Assembly (NCBI RefSeq): GCF_000151315.2
Contig: NW_011887298.1
Span: 516,577-580,576 of the forward strand
DNA from: Capsaspora owczarzaki ATCC 30864
Taxonomy: Eukaryota > Opisthokonta > Filasterea
DNA: 64,000 nt
Direction: 5' to 3'
Shown here: in pieces, positions 56,622 to 64,000 of the stretch
Layout: each line of letters begins with the position of its first letter
How positions within the stretch are numbered: the stretch's first letter is position 1
Translations under genes and position numbers: made by a program
Notes under the pieces: generated by a model
Told to the model about the DNA's origin: nothing
Databases searched by the model: none
Seen by the model: only the letters and a program-made list of their open reading frames with translations

Positions 56622-57540
56622 ATGGCGTCTCTGCTGATTCAGCTCAATCCGAACAACAAGTACCACTTTGAGGAGTACCGTGTGCCGTCGTTCGTCTTCC
56701 ACCGCACGACGCTCATGATCTCGTCGATCAAGGTAAGCAGCACGTCATTCCGTCACGCAGCATACATTGAAAAGGCCTTTGCTCCCCCCCCCTCTCCTCA
56801 TCTCACTTGACTTTGATCGATGAAACGTTCACTTGGATTTGCATGACAACAACAACAACCAACACTAGGCTACGCTCGCCGTCGCCCCATTGGCGCTGCA
56901 ACGCAACCCGGACAACTCGCCCAAGGTCAATCCTCGCGCCATCCCGTCGATCTGGGCGCGCACCGTCCTCCGCGAACTCTGCGTCATCTCGACCAAGACA
57001 TGCTTGCAGCGTCTGGTGCTCAACGTGTGCACTCTGCAGACGGCGTCGCACTTCATGAAGTGTAAGTCTGACTTCTTGTTGTTGGGGGAAGCTCGATGGT
57101 CACTCTCATCCATCAATCGTTGCATTGAGAAAGAAAAAAAAAAACTCAATCCCCCCGCTGCTGATCGACAATCTTCATTCTCGATGACACCTACAGCATT
57201 GCCCGCTTCGGCTGTCCGCAAGGTCGCACGGTACGACTCCAAGCTCATCGGCTCGCTCAAGGTTGCCCGTGCTGGTCTGGCGGCGCACCTCCTCACACAC
57301 CTCGCGCTGTTTGTGGTCGAGGAGGTCATTGATCTGTACACGTACTATCGCTCGCTCAAGGAGAACGGCGACGACCAGAACGCCAAGGAGAAGTTCATCA
57401 ACAAGACCGACAAGAACCTGGTGCGCCTGATTGGCTCTGTCGCCCTCGGCGCGCTCGGCTCGGCCATCGGCACGCTCATCAAGCCAGACCTTGGCACTCG
57501 CATCGGCGGCTTGATTGGCGACACCATCTTGTACCTGTAG
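56622..57540 (+). CDS. Conserved-looking small membrane-associated protein, function unknown
   Basis: Exons 56622-56732, 56869-57061 and 57197-57540 give 215 residues. It is predicted largely helical: an Arg/Lys-containing N-terminal half with VLRELCVISTKTCLQRLVLN, an amphipathic stretch LIGSLKVARAGLAAHLLTHL, then ALFVVEEVIDLYTYY. A Gly-rich C-terminal hydrophobic segment LIGSVALGALGSAIGTLI is followed by LGTRIGGLIGDTILYL. Glycine-zipper spacing suggests insertion in or binding to a membrane. I do not recognise a named family, though the clean intron phases and composition make it a real gene. The start is 289 bp from the divergent MED20 gene. Confidence 0.75.
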
Positions 57541-57873
57541 AAACTGACAATGCACCGCACCTCGTTCTAATGCGTTTTGCACAAGTTTGTTGGTTGAATA
57601 TAGCATGTAATTGATGGAGCAACGCAAGGAAGGCGACACATCAACGGGAACAAAACTTGGTAGTGGGGTGAGGGTGGGTTAAGGGGGGTAAGTGTTAGTG
57701 GTTGGGTGTGGTTTGGGGGTTTTCTTTTCGATCGCTGTTTCTCTCTCTCTCTCTCTCTCTCTCATTTCTCTCGCTCTTTTCAATCTCCTCTCGGTTCTCT
57801 TTTGGAGGGCAGAACGCCTTGGTCACAACGACAACAAAGCATCAGAGGACTAGAAATCAACAGGCACGGGCGT

Positions 57874-60800
57874 TTAACGGGTTGGGCGAAGGACGCACTG
57901 CAAACAAGCAAAAACAAGACCGAAAAAAAAAAATCAGTCATCATTGCAAAAAGTACACCACACAATCCCCCACCACCACAAATACCAAACACATAGTTTT
58001 ACCTTGCGAGCCCACTTGGAAAGTCGCTGGGTATCGGTGTTTGCGGAACGTTCACCGTATTCGATCATGCGCATGGTCGGCGGGTCGGCACGGAAGAATG
58101 CGGCAGCATCGATTCCGGTGCTAGCCGAGAAGCCGTGGCACAAATCACTGGAAGGAGCAAAGGCACACGGAAAAAACCACAACGACAAGTCAATACACGA
58201 AAATCCCGCCAACCTCGACAGCAGCAACGTGACTCACCCGATCATGCCAACAATGCCCTTGACCATTCCATCAGTGCGAGACACCTCACGAAGCTTGGAG
58301 ACGTCCTGGACGACTTTCAAGATGAACTCGCCGTAAGGGATAAGCTGGTGAATGCTCGCTAGTTTTTGTGTTCCAAAGCACAGGCCAGAATAGAGAGAGA
58401 GAGTCAGAAACAGACCAGCGACGTGAACAGCACCCTCCGCCACCAAAACAACGAACACAGCATCACAAGTCAATTTTCCAGGACTTACGGTCGGCAACCT
58501 TCTTGATGCCCTTGAAGCCTTGAATAATGCCAACCAGGCTTTCAATGATGCCTTCAAGCATCTCTTGCAGGGGCTGCACGGTTGCGTACTCGGCGTCGGG
58601 CACAGAGGCCAAGCTGGTCTGCGTAATTCCGAAAGCCTCGATCAGGATTTGGAAGGTGCTCGGCAAGAAGGGGGCAAAGTTCGGGCCAAGCGCGATGGCA
58701 ATGTCGCCCAGAGTGCAGAACAATTGCGGCTTGACTGAGAAGTGCACTTGCTCCGACTACGGCAGAAACACCAAGAAGGGAGACCCACCAAACCAACAGC
58801 AACGTCAGCACCCAAGCAACACGCCAGCAAACGACTTGACAAAAAAAAGAATCATCACATACGGCAAGGAGCTGCTGGATCATGGCAATCCAGTCGTTAG
58901 CAAACGGCGCCACGTCGGTAGCGATGGAGCGGCAAAGATCGCCAAACATGCTGAGAGCGAGCTTGACCATCTGCGAACGCATTAAAAAAAAAAAAAAATC
59001 CCACCAACAACCAAGGTAAGAAACCAACAAAATCGTAAACACACCCTGCACAAAAAGCAACAAAAAAAAGTCCTCGACTCACCTCGTGATCGCTCAAATC
59101 TGCAAAGCAAAGGTTCATAACTTCGTTGAGCTGCGGCACGACTTGGCGGGGAAGATCGCTTTGGTAGGCCTGGATGAGGGCAATAAGCAGGTAAAGCGCA
59201 TCTTCGCGAGTGTTCAGAACGTTCTGGTGGACCATGTTGATGGCAAGATTGTACACATTGGTGCCCAGATCGCCTAGTGATGCGGGGTCGAGACGGTTGA
59301 GGACATAGGTGATGGTTTGAGCCAAGTACGTCACACGCTCGGAGAAGCGAATCGAGTCGTCCACGTTGACAATGGAGGCGGCAGATTGCAACTGGCCAGT
59401 CAGCTGATGGTACAGCTGAACGCCGAGGTCGCGGACCGCCGGCAAGCAGTCTTGGGGCGATTCCTGCACCACTTCTGAGAGACACTCGAAAGCAGACGCT
59501 TCAAGCTTGCTGTATGCGTCGCCGGACACGTCCTGACCGGCGTGCTCGCGTGCGTTGGACACCACGAGGAGCTGGTTCACAAGGTCGGCAAAGAACGGCG
59601 AAAGCGCGTAGGTGGGAGGGTCGGCTTCGTCGACGACATCGGCTTGTGCGTAGGCGGCTTCGTTGATGGTATGGAAGGCGTAGCAGGCGTGGTTGGCGAG
59701 CACGGGGTGCAGCGACAGGCACTGGAACAGGTGTTGCAGAATCTCATTGAACTGTTCGTGGCCAAGCAACGAGGCGCCGTACAGCTCCGCAACGCGCCCG
59801 ATGGTCCAGGCAGCAGTATCGCGAACAGCGAGCGTCGGCTCCTGCGAGGAGACGGCGTACGCAAGCTCGGGAATGATTTGGAAGCAGAGGCTCTCCATGC
59901 TTTTCGGGCCTTCCAGAATGGAGCCGAACGCGAGCAGCGCAGCATTGCGGCCTTGCCAAAGCGGGGAGCGCATGTTGTCATTGACAAATGTGAAGGTGGG
60001 GTCAAGAACTGCGTCCGGGGCGGCGCTGGCGAAGGCTTCGACGCAGACAGAGGCGGCGGAGTGGATGTTGTAGTCATCGTCCGCGCTGAGGTCCTGCTCC
60101 TCGTCGTCAAGACGCATCAGGAGGTTGAGAACAACGGGGAAGATGCGCGGCACGGCGCCGACGGCATAGCCGTTGAACTGGCTGCAGTTCTGCGGCATGC
60201 CCGAGGCGACGCAGTCTTCGTTGTGCTGTTTGATGGAGCTCTCGTTCTCGCACACGCCAGCCCAAAACTCGATACCCTGCTGAACGACGCCGTCCTCGAC
60301 ATCGGGCGAGGTCATGGCCGTCAGCGTGACGTGGAAGAAGTTATCCATGTACGGAGTCGACAGTTCGTAGTACTCGTTCACCCACTTGCTCAGGGCCTCA
60401 AGACCATAGATGCGAGCCTCGGATTCAGCGGGGTCTGCGAGCTCGGCGCACTGCACAATAATGCCGACAATCTGGTCGCATTCGGTCTGCGTCCATTGTT
60501 CAGCAAGCAAGTCGAATTGCGAGTTGCGGGGGGAGTCGGTGAGACAACACAAACAAAGCATCCAAACAAGCAACACCTCGTCGCGTTTCAACCCTGCAAA
60601 AAAACCCTCACCTTATCCTGCATGTTCTTGCCCATGCACATAATGACAAAGCCGAGCGCACGAATGGCGTTGCGACGAGCAAGAATGCTCGGGGGGTCGA
60701 CAACGTTGGCATGCAGCGCAGACAGAATGTCGTTCACCGAGGCCTCGGAAATGCAGTCTTGGCGCTCTGCATCGTACAGCTCTTCGCAGAGATAGCCGAG

Positions 60801-61465
60801 CGCTTCCAAGCACGTCAGGCGCGAGTTAAGGTCGGCACCAGAGCGGGAAGTCTCGCTCAGGTAGTTAACAAAATCGGCTTGCATTGGCATGGTGGGCGAC
60901 GACTCGGCCACAAGGATGGCACTGATGCACTGCGCGGCGGCCTTGGAGACCGTCGGAACGCTCAAGGTGGACGAGACCTGGTTTTTGACTTGCATGCGGA
61001 CGCTTTCGTCGTACGTGATCCATCGGTCGTAGAGCTCCTGCAGCACCTCGGGATCCTTGCTGCTCAGGCAGTTCTTGAGCTGCATGCCAGCTTGGTAGCG
61101 CAGCATCTCTGACTTGGTGGCATCGGCGAGCAAGTTTGCAAGAATGACAATGAAGTGGACCTGCGAGCATTCAAAAGAAAAAAATTGAAAAACACAAAAG
61201 TGAGCAAAAACAAACGAAACAAAAAAACGCATGTGTTGGTGCAAACCACGCTCAGGAACCCACCTCAGAGTGCTCACGGCATTCGGAGAGCATGTTCATG
61301 TACTGCTGGGTCTGCTCGGGATTGACTACAAAGAGGGCCCCCCAAAAGGTGAGGAGGACGGGCAGAAAAGCAACAGCTGTGGAACGATAGCAAAAAAAAC
61401 TTACTGCCTGCATTGAAGAGACCGGCAAGCGCCTGTTCGACGCTCGCAGCGAAATTTTGATCCAT
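57874..61465 (-). CDS. KPNB1: Importin subunit beta-1 (karyopherin beta 1), nine exons
   Basis: HEAT-repeat import receptor that carries importin alpha-cargo through nuclear pores and releases it on binding RanGTP. Exons 61465-61405, 61325-61264, 61160-60612, 60486-59083, 58970-58863, 58756-58489, 58358-58238, 58147-58003, 57897-57874, all phase-consistent, give 913 residues (human 876). Family landmarks: RYQAGMQLKNCL, VSKAAAQCISAILVAE, GIEFWAGVCENE, an acidic loop DDEEQDLSADDDYN, AFGSILEGPKSMES, AVRDTAAWTIGRVAEL, INEAAYAQADVVDEADPPTY, CLPAVRDLGVQLYHQL, FGDLCRSIATDVAPF, HFSVKPQLFCTLGDIAIALG, GDLCHGFSA and TQRLSKWARK. The last 8-codon exon (CVLRPTR) is the least certain. Translation into the 3-4 intron reads open but misleads. 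Confidence 0.93.
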
Positions 61466-62971
61466 CTGCAACACACATACACACGCGCGCAAATAGACGA
61501 GAGTGTCAAAGTGAGTGATGGTCGGGTATGCGGGAGGTGAGCGAAGACATCGCGCGTGGTGCTTCAGTCTCCTCATCGTTCGTCCACAGCCTTATTGGAG
61601 AGCCCGCTCCTCCCCGCGAGAACTGGAGCACGGTGTTCAACCAGCAAGATGGTCGACCTCCCCCCCCCCACCGCGGAGCACAGAGCGCAGCAGCAGAGAA
61701 GAAAAAAAAAAAAAAAAAAAAAGAGAAACGTAAAACGGTTTGTGAAACGCGCGAAAAAAAGCTGCCAAGCCGCTGTTTGTTGCAGGGGCAGGGACTCGCT
61801 TTCCGTCGCAGATCACACGAGAGGAAGCAGCACAGACAGTTCTACACATTCACTCGCCAATGAAGTGACGCGGAAGTGGCGTTCGCAGCGCGATAAAGAA
61901 AAGAAAGGGCGCTCAAAAGCAATCGAGACAAAGCGAAACCGTTCTCAAAAAAAAAAAAAAAAAAAAAAAAGCGATCTATGAAAAAAAAAGAAAAAAAAAA
62001 AGAAAAACGACGCGTTTGGAATACGTTTCGCTGCAGTGCGTCGACCACACGCCGGCTGGGCACGAGCCAAGCGCAGGAGCACAGGCAATTGAATGACGAA
62101 GGCGCCAGGGTGGGTGCGGTGGCGGCAGACGGCGAGCACAGGCTGCACCGACACGGCCAAAAAGCACCCCCCAAGAAAGTCCTCCTCGTCTTTTTTTTTT
62201 TTTTGTTTTTTGTTAAATGCAGAGTTCATAGCAAAAATCCATTGTCAAAAATGCGAAACAAAAAGGCACAGTTTTCCATGTGCGCCAATATGATGAAATA
62301 CTCAAAAAAAAAAAAAAAAAAAAAGCAAACGAAATATCAAAAATTGCAGGAGCAGCAGCAGCAGCAGCAGAGAGAGCAAAACGCTGGCTGAAGCAATATC
62401 AAGATCAACTCAGCGTTGGATGAGTTTGTAATTCACTGCTGCTGCTGCTGCTGCTGCACGCTGTGTTGAAACCAATCCAAAAGGAAAAAGGAAAAAAAGA
62501 AAGAAAAGAAAAGAAAAAAATACAACTTGTTTCAGATTTGAAAAAAAAAAAAAATTACCGAAAAAAAAAGAAAAAAAAGTGAAACGAAGACTGGAAAAAA
62601 AGAAAACAACAACAACATGAATCTCAGAAATCTGCACTCAAACAAAGAAAATGACAGAAAAAAAAAACAAAATCAGATATTGAAATTAATAAGAGAACGA
62701 GAGAAAGAAAGAAAGAAGAGACCGACACTCACTCTCTCGCTCTTGTTTGCAGATCTGCTTCAACACCTCACCCCCTTTGCCCCCTTTGCCCCCCTTGTTA
62801 GATCAACCTCCAATCTCGAATGCATGCAACAATCCAATTTCAAAACTCAACCAGCACTCAGTCCTCAAAAACCCTCAACCTCGAGCAGCTTTCGTCGACT
62901 CCGCTGTCTCTCTCTCTCTCTCACAATCTCTCTCTCTCGCTCTTCCGACACGAATACACACACACAACAAA
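61466..62971. other. Divergent intergenic region with homopolymer runs and CAG/CTG inverted repeat
   Basis: 1.5 kb between importin beta (leftward) and the Ser/Gln-rich gene (rightward). It holds A/T runs (61700-61720, 61948-61970, 62188-62202, 62304-62324), a CAG/CTG inverted repeat (62351-62457) and CT-rich leader sequence near 62900-62945. No ORF has protein character. Both promoters lie here. Confidence 0.5.
62351..62457. repeat. CAG/CTG inverted trinucleotide repeat
   Basis: A (AGC)n run at 62351-62370 faces a (CTG)n run at 62436-62457. Together they could form a roughly 20-bp stem around a 65-nt loop in either strand. CAG/CTG runs are prone to slippage. It lies in a non-coding region about 0.5 kb upstream of a poly-Gln-encoding gene. 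Confidence 0.85.
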
Positions 62972-64000
62972 ATGTCCCACCACGCTGTCACAAACCCAGC
63001 AGCGCTACGGCAGCAGCAGCAGCAGCAACAGCGGGCCAAGCAGCAGCAGCAGCAACGAGACCAACTGACCTCGTTCGCTGCACTGTCCCCGTCGCACCAA
63101 TCCGTGCCGCCGAACGGATCGCTCTCGTCATCGGTGAGCATCCTTGACGCATCATCGTCATCCTCCGCCTTGTCGTCATCTTCGGTCTCGCTGGGGTACA
63201 CACGAAGCGGCGCTGCTGCTGGGTCGTCGTCCAATCTGCTGTCCTCGTCCCTCCAGGGCGTCACGGCGCCTGCTTCTGCTGCTTCTTCGACGTTGGCATC
63301 GTCGACGAGTTCTGGCTCGGTCGTCACATCCAGTAACAACGCATCCGAGCCGGATGGCGCGTCGTCGTCGTCGTCGGCGTCCTCTCATCCTTCAACGACA
63401 ACAACTAGTACTACTTCAGAGCCAGGTCTAACACCCCAAGGCGCCACGAGCATGGCTTCTGGTGGCACAAGTACTGGTCTGTCTCGAAGTGCAAGTACGG
63501 CGTCGACTGCATCCGCGTTGCGCAGACGCCCGAGCCAGAGCGGACTTGTCAAGCCCGCGACCGCGCTCCAGGTCGACCAGTTGCTCGCCAACCGTCGCCT
63601 CTCGGTCGCCTTGTCCATGGAAGCTGGCAATGCGGCGGGCCTGATTGACGAGGAGAGCGACGGAGGCGCGGATATCGACACCCCCGACGAGCCCGCTGAC
63701 AACGAGGACGATGATTACCAATCTACCATTCCCTCCCTGTCACAACAAGGCGGGGCGGCGGCCGGCGGGGCGTTCGATACATCCAAGCCCATGGTCTCGT
63801 CTGGTACCAGCACCGCCCAAGACCAGTCACAGTCCGGCGGCGGCAGATCGCGCTCTACCGCTGGGAGCGTGTCCGCGTCCGCGTCCTTTTCGTCGAGTCG
63901 CGCCGGCTCAACTCAATCGCTGCAAGGGAGCCACCACAGCATCGACCGAGCCGAGTCGTTCGGCGGCAGCTCCAACATGCCAGAGAACACGACCGAGCCA
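62972..64000 (+). CDS. Ser/Gln-rich low-complexity protein, 5' part, runs off right edge
   Basis: An ORF opens at ATG 62972 (MSHHAVTNPAALRQ) and stays open for all 343 codons to the window edge. Two poly-Gln runs come first (residues 14-28), then long Ser/Ala/Thr/Gly-rich sequence. A short ordered-looking segment follows near residues 188-215 (RRRPSQSGLVKPATALQVDQ, then LLANRRLSVALSMEA), including an RRxS-type kinase site, and then an acidic stretch (DEPADNEDDDY). The leader is CT-rich and the ATG context is good (caaaATG). The diagnostic domain must lie downstream, outside the window, so no family is assigned. Confidence 0.7.
   Translation, partial: MSHHAVTNPAALRQQQQQQQRAKQQQQQRDQLTSFAALSPSHQSVPPNGSLSSSVSILDASSSSSALSSSSVSLGYTRSGAAAGSSSNLLSSSLQGVTAPASAASSTLASSTSSGSVVTSSNNASEPDGASSSSSASSHPSTTTTSTTSEPGLTPQGATSMASGGTSTGLSRSASTASTASALRRRPSQSGLVKPATALQVDQLLANRRLSVALSMEAGNAAGLIDEESDGGADIDTPDEPADNEDDDYQSTIPSLSQQGGAAAGGAFDTSKPMVSSGTSTAQDQSQSGGGRSRSTAGSVSASASFSSSRAGSTQSLQGSHHSIDRAESFGGSSNMPENTTEP

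Noticed and set aside
60594-60611. A possible 18-nt intron (GTGAGG...TTGCAG) in importin beta
   Set aside because: Removing it leads directly into an in-frame stop. Using the acceptor at 60487 instead gives an intron of about 125 nt and a protein that aligns with the family without a gap.

Overview
The window looks like nuclear DNA of a compact, moderately GC-rich unicellular eukaryote. Most genes carry one to nine GT-AG introns of roughly 60-600 nt, many with long sense-strand T runs. The proteins are rich in Gln, Ser and Ala homopolymers. The gene set (DET1, ZFC3H1/PAXT, MED20, AOAH, G-alpha, a SAMD9-like protein) fits a single-celled relative of animals; a filasterean such as Capsaspora is my best guess. 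That is inference from gene content and texture, not from a database match. I rebuilt gene models by joining exons by hand, using splice-site phase and similarity to remembered family sequences.

Layout. 0-1 kb: 5' part of RFC4 (minus strand, cut by the left edge), with an E2F-type palindrome in intron 1. 1.8-9.1 kb: a giant intronless ZFC3H1-like gene. 10-13.4 kb: small heat-shock protein, a two-TM protein and an OCA/Siw14-type pseudophosphatase. 13.8-21.1 kb (plus): acyloxyacyl hydrolase, a giant mS38/AURKAIP1-type protein and a degenerate FAD-monooxygenase-like protein. 21.5-30.9 kb: importin alpha, a small unknown ORF, DET1, eIF3f and ribosomal protein eS27. 31-41.3 kb: a ubiquitin protease sharing a 109-bp divergent promoter with SDHAF4, then a Gs-like G-alpha gene with a 1.8-kb first intron, and a divergently oriented seven-TM protein.

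41.7-46.8 kb is the accessory-looking block. An intronless 1133-aa AlbA_2 plus P-loop protein, resembling the animal antiviral factors SAMD9/SAMD9L, sits between two inverted copies of a short repeat and next to a 124-bp GT microsatellite. This is the most interesting locus.

46.9-51.6 kb: tRNA-Asp(GUC), La protein and V-ATPase c''. 52.3-57.5 kb: Rap-type GTPase-activating protein, Mediator MED20 and a conserved membrane-associated protein. 57.9-61.5 kb: importin beta-1. The window ends inside a Ser/Gln-rich gene.

The genes are mainly housekeeping: nuclear import (alpha and beta), translation (eIF3f, eS27, La, mS38, tRNA), ubiquitin signalling (DET1, USP), G-protein and Rap signalling, and RNA surveillance. 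They form no operon-like unit. Local order appears to be ordinary compact packing with shared divergent promoters.
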